Shown piece by piece: positions 25,682-33,794 of a DNA stretch of 64,000 bases. The position numbers and the translations under genes are program-made. Origin of the DNA: Streptomyces venezuelae (lineage in GTDB: Bacteria > Actinomycetota > Actinomycetes > Streptomycetales > Streptomycetaceae); the NCBI RefSeq assembly GCF_008642275.1, contig NZ_CP029189.1, forward strand, positions 6,244,001 through 6,308,000, read 5' to 3'. The first letter of the stretch is position 1; every line of letters begins with the position of its first letter. The notes under the pieces are model-generated. The model did no database searches and was not told where the DNA came from. It saw nothing but the letters and a program-made list of their open reading frames with translations.

Positions 25682-26395
25682 TCACTGGGCGAAAAGCCAG
25701 ACCCGCAGCGGACCGATGGGGGTGAACCCGGCCCGGACCGCCGCCTCCAGGTCCTCCCCGTGCTCGTAGCCGACCACGTCCAGCTCCGGCCAGCGGGCGG
25801 AGACCGCGCCGAGGACGCCCGCCCAGGCGGCGCCGAACAGGTTGGACACGCCGACCACGCCCCCGCCGGTGCTGGCCACGGCCCCGGCGACGATCCGGCC
25901 GCCCGTGCGCCCGGCCAGGAACACGATCCCCTCGCGGAGCAGGTCCGGCGTGAACAGCCGGTCGCCGCCGTCGTCGTCGAAGGCGGCCTCCCAGGCGGCC
26001 AGTTCCCCGGCGTCCGCCACCTCGGACCACTCCAGCCCGGCCGCTTCCTCCGCGGCTTCGGGGAGCGGCGCCCCGGCGGGCCGATGGATCCACTGCGCCT
26101 CGAACAGCACCTCGAAGCCGTCCCCGGCCAGGTCCAGGTCGGCGAAGCTGTCCTTCACCGAGCAGCCGGGGGAGACGACGTCGACACCCCGCACCACGCT
26201 CCCCGCCGGCACGGCCGGTTCGAGCGTCACGGCATCGGGATACATGGGCGGAGTCCGCCGGACCCCGGCCCAGAGGCTCTCGCCTTCGTACCGGGTCGCC
26301 ACCCCGTGCGCCCGACAAACGGCGTCGCACCACTGCGCGTTGTTGAGCGCGGCCTTGCGGACCAGCGGCAACCGCGTCGATTCATCCGTGATCAC
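25682..26395 (-). CDS. GNAT-like protein
   Basis: This 237-residue protein has a divergent GNAT (N-acetyltransferase) C-terminal half: IVFLAGRTGGRIVAGAVAST, GVVGVSNLFG and WPELDVVGYEHGEDLEAAVRAGF followed by a strand, as in the acetyl-CoA-binding fold. The N-terminal half has a cysteine-containing region (QWCDAVCRAHG and SPGCSVKDSFADLDL) typical of a recurrent Streptomyces family. The acetyl-acceptor is unknown. The start is an ATG at 26395. Confidence 0.65.
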   Translation of the reverse strand: MITDESTRLPLVRKAALNNAQWCDAVCRAHGVATRYEGESLWAGVRRTPPMYPDAVTLEPAVPAGSVVRGVDVVSPGCSVKDSFADLDLAGDGFEVLFEAQWIHRPAGAPLPEAAEEAAGLEWSEVADAGELAAWEAAFDDDGGDRLFTPDLLREGIVFLAGRTGGRIVAGAVASTGGGVVGVSNLFGAAWAGVLGAVSARWPELDVVGYEHGEDLEAAVRAGFTPIGPLRVWLFAQ

Positions 26396-26499
26396 GCGGG
26401 CGATGGTGTCAGCACCCGGCGGCAGTGTCGATCGAATTGTGCGATCAAGCTACTGTGCCCCCTTTGCGTGTATGCGGCAGATCTGATGAGGTAGCCGCC

Positions 26500-26809
26500 A
26501 TGATGGAACTGGTGTTCGGCGATGGCTGGCGCGCTGCGGTGACTGACCGACCCGGTGCGCTACCTGACCAGCGGCTTCGCCGCCCCCGACCCGGCTCCTC
26601 CGGTCCCGGCCACCCGGCGTCTGTTCACCGAATGCCTGGACATCATGACCACCCCGGTGTTCGACGGCCTGCGGGACGGGGATCCGGTGGCCCTGGCCAG
26701 GCTCCGGGTGCTGCAGGACGACCTGACGCACCAGTCCGAGGACCGGCACCGCGTCGAGGCCCTGACCGCGTTGATCGCCGACAAGGTGGAGCAATACGGG
26801 AACTGGTGA
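26500..26809 (+). pseudogene. Paralogue 1 of a tandem family, internal deletion
   Basis: The first 14 codons from ATG 26500 (MMELVFGDGWRAAV) match the N-terminus of the intact paralogue at 27470 (MKLTFDGGWTTTV). Right after them the sequence jumps, in a new frame, to RYLTSGFAAPDPAPPVPATR and on to the normal C-terminus ending at 26809. About 150 residues of the middle are missing and the two parts are out of frame. The join lies at a short GACTGACCGACCCGG stretch that resembles the repeat-like GCCTGACCGACCCGG of paralogue 3. It is a dead copy, although a short C-terminal peptide could still be made from ATG 26555. Confidence 0.75.
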
Positions 26810-26907
26810 AGCCAGCAAAGGGCGTCCAGGGAATTTAGAGAAGGCCGGATGCAACGATCCTGGGCTTTCGCCGAAACAAGGAAGGACCCCGCCGTTTCCG
26901 GTGAGGG

Positions 26908-27420
26908 ATGGTCATGAAACGCAACGACAGGATGGCCCGGCTGCTGGCGGAGTTCCCTGCCGGGGAACTCACGGACGACGACGTCCCGCCCGTGTTCCGA
27001 GAGGTGGTGGCCGGGGGCTGGTCGTACACACCCAATGGCGCTCGGGTGCTGAACGGCCTCGTGCCCGAGTCCGCCGGTTCGTACTTCGACCTGCTCCAGG
27101 AGGAGACGTCGATCAACGGTCGAGGCATGATCGACTACGACCTTCCGGTGGCGGAGTCCGAACGGACCGGGCCCCTCCTCCGAAGGTGTCTCGCCTACGC
27201 CTTCGCCTGTCTCGTCGAGGCGGAACGGGAGTTCGGAGATCAGGACGTCCGGTCGTACCTCGTCCTTTCTCTCGGCGGGGCGGATGACGACCTCCTGACG
27301 GCCACCGTCACTTTCTGCACGCACCACCCGAATGTCGCGCCCTATATCCGGGACATCGAAAATGTCCGGGACGCGGCTGTCGCAGAAATTGCGCTGAGCG
27401 ATCTCGGTGTGTGGTGCTGA
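26908..27420 (+). CDS. Hypothetical protein, 170 aa, inside the tandem paralogue cluster
   Basis: I do not recognise this protein. It is acidic, with no signal peptide or membrane helix, and reads as a helical cytosolic protein (LLRRCLAYAFACLVEAEREFG, then a charged GGADDDLLTATV turn). Third-position GC is normal though slightly lower than in neighbours. The start is ATG 26908 (MVMKRND), with ATG 26914 an alternative. It sits between the broken paralogue 1 and the intact paralogue 2. Its size and setting recall immunity-type genes, but that is only a guess. Confidence 0.65.
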   Translation: MVMKRNDRMARLLAEFPAGELTDDDVPPVFREVVAGGWSYTPNGARVLNGLVPESAGSYFDLLQEETSINGRGMIDYDLPVAESERTGPLLRRCLAYAFACLVEAEREFGDQDVRSYLVLSLGGADDDLLTATVTFCTHHPNVAPYIRDIENVRDAAVAEIALSDLGVWC

Positions 27421-27469
27421 CACTTGGCTCACGGCCATGGAGGGACGGGGTGGACCGGATGGAGCGACT

Positions 27470-28240
27470 GTGACCATGAAGCTGACGTTCGACGGCGGCT
27501 GGACCACGACGGTGACGGACGAACCGCTGCGCATCACGCCCCGGTTCGAGGGAAACTCTGTGGGTCTCGTGTACTACACGGATGTGGTGGAGGGTGAGCG
27601 GTTCGTCGAGGGCACCTTCGGCAGCCAGCACTGGCTGTGGGACACACCCGACATCTTCCGCTTCGACAAGGACACTCGCGAACTGGTCGGCGCCGAGTTC
27701 CAGATGCCGTATGTCACCGCCTACCACGAGAGCTCCGGTCGTGTTCCCGCCACGCCCGCTATTCGGCCGGGCGGGCTGCGCGCCGATGAGGTGCGGGACT
27801 TCCGGCACGAGATGTGCACGGTGCTGTGTCGTGTTCCCGGGGACACCGTGCTGACCTGTGTGCGTGATCTCGACGTCTTGGACGAGCCGTTGGACGCCTG
27901 CGTCGGCATCGCGCCAGACACGGCACTCCTGGTCCAGCATGGAGTCGTCGTCGGTTGGCGCCTGACGGATCCCGCCCGGTATCTGACCACCGGGTACATC
28001 GACCCGGACCCGGCGCCGCCGTCCCCCGCCACCCGCCGCCTCCTCACCGAGTGCCTGGACCTGGTTACCGATCCGTTGGTCGACGACCTGGTGGACGGTG
28101 TGCCGGCCGCCCTGGCGCGGCTGCGGGCCGCCGACGAGGCCCTGCGGACGCAGGTGGAGGACCGGCGTCGGGCCGACGCCCTCCTCCAGCTGATCTCCAC
28201 CTATGTGGAGGACTACGGGGACGGGAAACGACGACCGTGA
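27470..28240 (+). CDS. Intact member of a tandem paralogue family, unknown function
   Basis: This protein of about 256 residues belongs to a family I cannot name. It begins VTMKLTFDGGWTTTVTDEPL with GGAG 5 nt before the GTG at 27470; ATG 27476 is possible. The N-terminal part is beta-rich; the middle has RADEVRDFRHEMCTVLCRVPG and DTALLVQHGVVVGWRLTDP. The C-terminal part is helical (TRRLLTECLDLVTDPLVDDL, VEDRRRADALLQLISTYVED). The flanking copies at 26500 and 28237 have the same architecture with internal deletions. The stop overlaps the next copy's GTG by 4 bp. Confidence 0.75.
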   Translation: MTMKLTFDGGWTTTVTDEPLRITPRFEGNSVGLVYYTDVVEGERFVEGTFGSQHWLWDTPDIFRFDKDTRELVGAEFQMPYVTAYHESSGRVPATPAIRPGGLRADEVRDFRHEMCTVLCRVPGDTVLTCVRDLDVLDEPLDACVGIAPDTALLVQHGVVVGWRLTDPARYLTTGYIDPDPAPPSPATRRLLTECLDLVTDPLVDDLVDGVPAALARLRAADEALRTQVEDRRRADALLQLISTYVEDYGDGKRRP

Positions 28241-28832
28241 GGGTCACCTTTGGCGGCGACTGGACGGCCGCGGTGGCGGGGGATCCCCTGGACATCGTCC
28301 CCCGGTTCGACTTCCGGAGCTTCTGCGTGCGCATCGCGACGTACGCGGACGTGACGGAGCGCGACCGGTTCCAGTCGGACACGTTCGGCACGAGGTCCGG
28401 GACTTCCGTCAGGAGGCGACCACCGAGCTGTGCCGCGCCCCCGGGGACGCCGTGCTGACCTGTCTGCGCGACCTCGACGTCCTCGACGAGCCGCTGGAGG
28501 CCCGTATCGGCATCGCTCCCGATGTGGCGTTGCTTGTCCAGGGCGGGACGGTGGTCGGCTGGAGCCTGACCGACCCGGTTCGGTATCTGACCACGGCCTT
28601 CGCGGCACCCGATCCGTGTGCTCCCGTGCCCGCCACCCGGCGCCTGTTCACCGAGTGCCTGGACCTGGTCACCGTGCCGCTGATCGACGAGGTGACGGAC
28701 CGGGAGCCGGCCGCCCTGGCGCGGCTGCGGGCCGTCGATGCGGCCCTGCGGACGCAGCGCGAGGACCGACGCCGGGCCGAGGCCCTGTCCGCGCTGATCG
28801 GCGACCTGATGGAGGACTACGCCGACCGTTGA
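28237..28832 (+). pseudogene. Paralogue 3 of a tandem family, internal frameshifting deletion
   Basis: The frame from GTG 28237 encodes a normal N-terminus (VRVTFGGDWTAAVAGDPLDI to about SDTFGT at 28393). The sequence then continues in another frame as EVRDFRQEATTELCRAPG and runs to the family C-terminus ending at 28832. Compared with the intact neighbour about 54 residues are lost at the join, with a frame change. Unless there is programmed slippage, no full-length protein is made. It is coupled by a 4-bp overlap to the intact copy upstream. Confidence 0.75.
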
Positions 28833-28878
28833 AACGGTGACACGACGAGCCGGGCCGGGCGTGCGCCAGGATGAAGTC

Positions 28879-29778
28879 ATGCGAACCCTCGTGCTCCTCG
28901 ACGCCCCCTCCAACCTCGGGCTGCGTCCGCCCGCGCCCGGCGTCGTGCCGGGTGTCTACAAGCTCGCCGGAGCCCTGCGCGAGCAAGGCCTGCTGGCGCG
29001 GCTCGGGGCCGTCGAGGGCGGGGTGGTGGTGCCGCCGCGTTACGACCGCGGGGACTGGCGGGAGGGCGACGGCGTGTTCCACGCCGAGGCCCTCGCCGCG
29101 TACACCGTCACCCTCGCCGACCGGATCGAACGGCACCTGCGGGCAGGGGAGTTCCCCGTCGTGCTCGGCGGCGACTGCTCCATCCAGCTCGGCGCCGCCC
29201 TCGCCATGCGCCGCCTCGGGCGCTACGGACTGGCCGCGATCGACGGCTCCGCCGACTTCCGCCACCCCGGCAACGAGGCCGTCAACGGGCCCGTCGGCGC
29301 CGCAGGCGGCGAGGAGCTGGCCCTCTCCACCGGTCGCGGCCAGGCGGATCTCGCCGACCTGGAGGGGCGCGGCCCCTACCTGCGCGACGAGGACGTACGG
29401 CTCTTCGGGCTGCGCGACGGCGACCCGGACCTCGCCGAGCTGCACGCGGCCCGGATCCCGGTGGCCACCGTCGGGGAGATCCGCGCCCGCGGCGCGGGGC
29501 CGGTGGCCCGGGCGGCGCTCGACGGGCTGCACCCGCCGGACACCGCCGGATTCTGGGTGCATCTGGACGCCGACGTGCTGGACCCGCGTGTCATGCCGGC
29601 CGTGGACAGCCCCGACCCCGGAGGTCTGCTCCCCGGCGAACTCGCCGAACTCCTCGCCGTCCTGGTGGGCTCGCCGCGCTGCGCCGGGCTCAACGTCACC
29701 ATCTACGACCCGGACCTGGATCCGGACGGACGTGCGGGCGCCCTCCTCGCCGACCTGGTCGAAGGCGCCTTTGCGTAA
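28879..29778 (+). CDS. Arginase-fold protein with altered metal ligands
   Basis: This 299-residue protein has the ureohydrolase (arginase/agmatinase) fold, which normally binds two Mn2+ ions. Motif 1 reads LGGDCSIQLG, where arginases have GGDHS. Motif 2 reads IDGSADFRHP, where arginases have D-A-H-x-D. Motif 3 is intact (HLDADVLDP). Both histidine ligands are therefore replaced, by Cys and Ser. The start is ATG 28879 (MRTLVLLDAP). It may be a different hydrolase, a one-metal enzyme or a non-catalytic relative. It is separated from the paralogue cluster by 46 bp and is followed by the DUF5107 gene. Confidence 0.85.
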   Translation: MRTLVLLDAPSNLGLRPPAPGVVPGVYKLAGALREQGLLARLGAVEGGVVVPPRYDRGDWREGDGVFHAEALAAYTVTLADRIERHLRAGEFPVVLGGDCSIQLGAALAMRRLGRYGLAAIDGSADFRHPGNEAVNGPVGAAGGEELALSTGRGQADLADLEGRGPYLRDEDVRLFGLRDGDPDLAELHAARIPVATVGEIRARGAGPVARAALDGLHPPDTAGFWVHLDADVLDPRVMPAVDSPDPGGLLPGELAELLAVLVGSPRCAGLNVTIYDPDLDPDGRAGALLADLVEGAFA

Positions 29779-29842
29779 TCCTGACCGGTGGTGATCCGCG
29801 GAACCCCTGTGCACCGGCCGCCGTGGCGTGTTCCATTTCCTC

Positions 29843-31813
29843 ATGGCCACCACCGTCCGACGCGCCGTACTGTCCCTCCCCGCAGCCCCGTTGGGCGCGG
29901 ACAACCCGCTGCCCGCCCTGCGCGCGCCCGACGAGGCGCACACCCTGGACGAGCGTGCGCGCGACGGGATGCCGCGCGACATGGCGCGGCAGATCGGCTA
30001 CGAGCCACTGCGTTCGCTGCTGCCCGTACGCATCCGCGACGGGTACGGGCGGGAGCGCGTGGAGCGGGAGTTCGAGTCGATCGTCATCGAGAACGAGCAC
30101 CTGCGGGTCACCGTGCTCCCGGGCCTGGGCGGGCGCGTCCACTCGCTCGTGCACCTGCCGACCGGCCGCGAACTCCTCTACCGCAACCCGGTGTTCCAGC
30201 CCGCCAACTTCGCGCTCAACGGTGCCTGGTTCTCCGGAGGCATCGAGTGGAACACCGGCGCCACCGGGCACACCACCCTGTCCTGCGCCCCGGTGCACGC
30301 CGCGCTCGTCCCGGCCCCGGACGGGGGCGACATGGTCCGGCTGTGGGAGTGGGAACGCCTGCGCGACCTGCCCTTCCAGGTGGACCTGTGGCTGCCGGAG
30401 GACTCGGAGTTCCTCTACGTGGGCGTCCGCGTCCGCAACCCGCACGAGCGGCCCGCCCCCGTGTACTGGTGGTCCAACATCGCGGTCCCGGAGGACGAGG
30501 GCACCCGGGTGCTCGCCCCCGCCGACGAGGCGTGGCACTTCGGCTACGAGCGCGCGCTGCGCCGCGTCCCCGTGCCGGAATGGGAGGGCGCGGACCGTAC
30601 GTACCCGCTGCGCGGCGAGTACCCGGCGGACTTCTTCTACGAGGTCCCGGACGGGGCCCGGCCCTGGATCGCCTCCCTGGACGCCGCCGGGCACGGGCTC
30701 GTGCAGACGTCCACGGCGCGGCTGCGCGGGCGCAAGCTGTTCGTGTGGGGCGCGGGCGGTGGCGGCCGGCGCTGGCAGGACTGGCTGACCGAACCGGGCA
30801 CCGGCGGCTACGCGGAGATCCAGGCGGGTCTGGCCCGGACCCAGCTGGAGCACGTACGGCTGGAGGGCGGGGCGGAGTTCAGCTGGCTGGAGGCGTACGG
30901 GCCGCTGTCGGCGGATCCGGCGCGGGTGCACGGAGCGGACTGGGCGGCGGCCCGCGGCGCGGCCGAGGGCGCGCTGGACGCCGTACTGCCGCGGGAGCGG
31001 GTGGACGCGGCCTACGAGGCGTGGCGCGGCCGCGCCGACACCGAGCCGGGGGAGCGGCTGGCCCAGGGCTCGGGCTGGGGCGCGCTGGAACTGCTGTGCG
31101 GGCGCTTCGAGCTGCCGGGCACGCCCTTCGGCGAGGAGCTGCTCGGGGAGGAGCAGGAGCCGTGGCTCCAGCTCTGGCGCACGGGCGTCCTGCCGGCCCC
31201 GCGCCGGGTGGTCCCGCCGGGGCCGAGCCTGGTCGCCGCGCACTGGCGGGACATGCTGGAGACGGCCCCGGCGGACCCCCTGACGGAGTACCACCTGGGC
31301 GTGGCCCAGTGGCATGCGGGGGACGTGGCCCAGGCGGTACGCAGCTGGGAGCGCGGGCTGGCGCTGGCTCCGTCGCGGTGGCCGCTGCTGCGCTGCCTGG
31401 CGGTGGCGGACGCCTTGGCGGGCGACGCGGAGCGGGCGGCCGACGGCTTCGCGGCGGCCTTCGAGGACCTGGCCGTGGAGAGCCGGGGCAGCGAGCCGTG
31501 GACGGCCGCCGAGTCGGCGCTCGGCCAGGAGGCGATGGCCGCCCTCCTCGCGGTGGGCCGGCTGCCCGAGGCCCGGGCCGTCTGGGACCGGCTGCGGCCC
31601 GCCCTGCGGGAACAGGGCCGCTTCCGGCTCCTCGCGGCCCGGCTGCTCGCCGCCGAGGGCCATGTGCGGGCGGCCCGCCGGGTCTTCGAGGACGGCTTCG
31701 AACTCCCGGACCTGCGGGAGGGGGAGGAGACCCTCGCCGTGGTCTGGTCCACCCTCACCGACTGCCCGCTGCCCGCCCGCTACGACTTCAGCATGCGACC
31801 GCCTACTTCTTGA
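29843..31813 (+). CDS. DUF5107 domain protein with TPR-like C-terminus
   Basis: This 656-residue protein has a galactose-mutarotase-like DUF5107 domain in the first half (ERVEREFESIVIENEHLRVT, PGLGGRVHSLVHLPTGREL, NGAWFSGGIEWNTGATGH). An all-helical region with TPR-like repeats follows (about 470-640; EYHLGVAQWHAGDVAQAVRS and PEARAVWDRL). Such proteins are thought to act on carbohydrates or glycoconjugates; the substrate is unknown. There is no signal peptide. I chose ATG 29843 (MATTVRRAV) over the upstream ATG 29828. Its last 11 bp overlap the convergent LppU-like gene. Confidence 0.8.
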   Translation: MATTVRRAVLSLPAAPLGADNPLPALRAPDEAHTLDERARDGMPRDMARQIGYEPLRSLLPVRIRDGYGRERVEREFESIVIENEHLRVTVLPGLGGRVHSLVHLPTGRELLYRNPVFQPANFALNGAWFSGGIEWNTGATGHTTLSCAPVHAALVPAPDGGDMVRLWEWERLRDLPFQVDLWLPEDSEFLYVGVRVRNPHERPAPVYWWSNIAVPEDEGTRVLAPADEAWHFGYERALRRVPVPEWEGADRTYPLRGEYPADFFYEVPDGARPWIASLDAAGHGLVQTSTARLRGRKLFVWGAGGGGRRWQDWLTEPGTGGYAEIQAGLARTQLEHVRLEGGAEFSWLEAYGPLSADPARVHGADWAAARGAAEGALDAVLPRERVDAAYEAWRGRADTEPGERLAQGSGWGALELLCGRFELPGTPFGEELLGEEQEPWLQLWRTGVLPAPRRVVPPGPSLVAAHWRDMLETAPADPLTEYHLGVAQWHAGDVAQAVRSWERGLALAPSRWPLLRCLAVADALAGDAERAADGFAAAFEDLAVESRGSEPWTAAESALGQEAMAALLAVGRLPEARAVWDRLRPALREQGRFRLLAARLLAAEGHVRAARRVFEDGFELPDLREGEETLAVVWSTLTDCPLPARYDFSMRPPTS

Positions 31814-32297
31814 TCTCGTCGATGCAGAGCACGAACTTCTTGCCCGAAGAGCGCCGGGTGCTTCTGGTCTGCTCCTGGTAGCCGGCGTCCGAGATGCCCT
31901 CGCACTTGGCGGTGTCCAGAGTGTCCTGGTGTACCTGGACCACCTTGAACTCGGCGGTGGCGCCGCCGCACTCGACCACCTGCAGGTCGGGCGAGATCTG
32001 GGTCCCGTTGTTCTTCAGGCAGTCGCCGGCCTCGGCGTGGTCGGCGTCGTCCTGGCTCAGGAGGTAGCCGATGCCGACGGCGATGAGGACGGCCACCGTG
32101 CCGATGATCTTGAGGATCTTCAGGACGCCCTTGCCACCGCGCCGGGACGGCGCCGGCGGCGGAGCCGACCACTGCTGAGGCTGCTGTCCCTGCGGCGGCT
32201 GCTGGCCGTACGGGCCGGGCTGACCGTACGGGCCAGGCTGACCGTAAGGACCGGGCTGTCCGTACGGGTTGGTGCCGGGCTGCGGCGGATGGGCCAT
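31803..32297 (-). CDS. LppU/SCO3897-like membrane-anchored protein
   Basis: This 164-residue protein has a Pro/Gly/Gln-rich cytoplasmic N-terminus with three YGQPGP repeats (residues 12-35). One membrane helix follows (ILKIIGTVAVLIAVGIGYLL, about 62-81). The external domain has AGDCLKNNGTQISPDLQVVE and later cysteines, the pattern of the LppU-like proteins. Function is unknown. The start is ATG 32297 (MAHPPQPG). An IS110 element is inserted only about 40 bp upstream, so the original promoter is probably cut off. The last 11 bp overlap the convergent DUF5107 gene. Confidence 0.75.
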   Translation of the reverse strand: MAHPPQPGTNPYGQPGPYGQPGPYGQPGPYGQQPPQGQQPQQWSAPPPAPSRRGGKGVLKILKIIGTVAVLIAVGIGYLLSQDDADHAEAGDCLKNNGTQISPDLQVVECGGATAEFKVVQVHQDTLDTAKCEGISDAGYQEQTRSTRRSSGKKFVLCIDEIKK

Positions 32298-32344
32298 GGG
32301 TGGGTCCCCCGATGTGCGTGACGTACTGATTGACGTGCGCACGC

Positions 32345-32350
32345 TATATG
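32345..32350 (+). promoter_or_regulatory. Left-end -10-like hexamer of the IS110 element
   Basis: TATATG lies near the inferred left end. When the element circularises it would be placed about 17 bp downstream of the TTGACA at 33791, making a junction promoter that reads into the non-coding left end. This is how IS110 elements are known to express the bridge RNA. Confidence 0.45.
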
Positions 32351-32560
32351 AAGGCACTGACATTGATGCTGATACTCAGGTTCCGGTGGTCGTGGCTCGG
32401 GCACTGACTGACGCCCTGCTGGGTTGTCCTCCGGTTGTTCTGTCCGGCCGCCGGGACCTGTTCTCACGGCTCCGGCCGGGCGGAACATGACCTGATAGGA
32501 GCTTGGTCAGAAGCCCCCTCAATGTCCTGTCTGCGCCACCCGGCCGGTGCCCACCTCCGG
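32351..32560 (+). ncRNA. Candidate bridge RNA of the IS110 element
   Basis: IS110-group elements transcribe a structured RNA from the left non-coding end, with one loop matching the target and one matching the donor ends. Here a loop at 32495-32502 carries ATAGGAGC, identical to the right end at 33801-33808. It is closed by the stem CTGA (32492-32495) with TCAG (32507-32510), so the first base of the match is also the last stem base. An upstream segment, ACTGACTGACG (32403-32413), matches the left flank ACTGATTGACG (32325-32335) at 10 of 11 bases. A GC-rich stem using CCGGCCG repeats lies between. The limits are approximate. Confidence 0.5.
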
Positions 32561-32579
32561 TTGGGAAGGCATCATCAGC

Positions 32580-33794
32580 ATGACATCAGAGGCTGCGCAG
32601 GACATCGCGGACCAGGATGTGTTCGGCGGGGTCGACTCCCATGCCGACACCGTCCACGTCGCGGTCATCAGCGACAACGGCGGCCGCCTCGCAGACGCCG
32701 AGTTCACCACCACCGCTGCCGGATACGCCGCGGCCCTGGCGTTCCTGGATGCCCACGGCCAGGTGATCACGATCGGCGTGGAAGGCACCTCCTCATACGG
32801 CGCCGGCTTCACCCGCGCCGCACGCAAACACGGGCACGCGGTCGTCGAGGTCAACCGTCCCGACCGCGCCGAACGCCGTCGCATCGGCAAGTCCGACCCC
32901 ATCGACGCCTACGCCGCCGCCCGCGCCGTCATGTCCGGACGGGCCTCCAGTGCGCCCAAGGACGACACCGTCGCCGGCATACGCGCCCTGCACAATGCCG
33001 CCCGCTCCGCAGTCAAGGCCCGCACCGCTGCCCTGAACCAGATCACCCACATCCTCTTCACCGCGCCCGAGAGCATCCGCGCCAAATACGGGCAGCTCAG
33101 CGGAACGGACCGCACCAATGCGCTGGCCCGGCTGCGACCGGCCGGGGACGCGGTCCACACCGCAGTCCTCGCCGCGCTCAAGATCCTCGCCCGGCGCGTC
33201 AAAGAGCTGACCGCCGAGCACGCGACCCTGACCAAAGCCCTGGACAGCGAGGCCACCGTCCAGAACCCGGGTCTGCGGGCCGCCTACGGAGTCGGCCCCG
33301 ACACCGCGGCCCAACTGCTGATCACGGCGGGAGGCAACCCCGAACGCATGCGGACCGAGGCCTCCTTCGCCGCCCTTTGCGGAGCCGCACCGGTCCCCGC
33401 GTCCAGCGGCCGGACGAACCGGCACCGCCTCTCACGAGGAGGCGACCGGGCCGCCAACGCCGCCCTCTACCGCATCGCCCTGGTCCGCATGTCCAGCGAT
33501 TCCCGCACCCGCGAGTACGTGGCACGCCAGACCGCCGCCGGCCGCACGAAGAGGGAGATCATCCGACTCCTGAAGCGAGCCATCGCCCGGGAGATATTCC
33601 GCTGCCTGACCACCACGGTCACCGTCCCCGCCATCGCCGATCTGAGACCTCTGCGGCAGTCCAAGAACATCACACTCACCGCCGCCGCACGCCACTTCGG
33701 CCTCTGGCCGGCCACCATCTCCACCCTCGAACGCGGAATCCGTCGAGACGACGGCCTCGCCCACGCCTACCGGGACTGGCTCACCGCTGCTTGA
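32580..33794 (+). CDS. IS110-family transposase (recombinase)
   Basis: This 404-residue protein has the N-terminal RuvC-like DEDD domain (Asp in FGGVDSHADTVHVAV, Glu in IGVEGTSSYG, and Asp pair in GKSDPIDAYAA). A coiled-coil region follows, then the C-terminal Tnp_20-like domain (AAYGVGPDTAAQLLITAGGN, FAALCGAAPVPASSG). The catalytic Ser of the second domain probably lies in the segment TNRHRLSRGGDRAANAALYR. The last 50 residues form an XRE-like helix-turn-helix (ITLTAAARHFGLWPATISTL), seen in several actinobacterial IS110 proteins. The start ATG 32580 follows the candidate bridge RNA. Confidence 0.95.
   Translation: MTSEAAQDIADQDVFGGVDSHADTVHVAVISDNGGRLADAEFTTTAAGYAAALAFLDAHGQVITIGVEGTSSYGAGFTRAARKHGHAVVEVNRPDRAERRRIGKSDPIDAYAAARAVMSGRASSAPKDDTVAGIRALHNAARSAVKARTAALNQITHILFTAPESIRAKYGQLSGTDRTNALARLRPAGDAVHTAVLAALKILARRVKELTAEHATLTKALDSEATVQNPGLRAAYGVGPDTAAQLLITAGGNPERMRTEASFAALCGAAPVPASSGRTNRHRLSRGGDRAANAALYRIALVRMSSDSRTREYVARQTAAGRTKREIIRLLKRAIAREIFRCLTTTVTVPAIADLRPLRQSKNITLTAAARHFGLWPATISTLERGIRRDDGLAHAYRDWLTAA

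Noticed and set aside
28237..28832. Programmed frameshift in paralogue 3
   Set aside because: No slippery run is visible at the join and about 54 residues are missing, so a deletion explains it better.
32580..33794. XRE-like C-terminus of the transposase as a separate regulator gene
   Set aside because: It is continuous and in frame with the transposase, without its own start. Such tails occur in other actinobacterial IS110 proteins.
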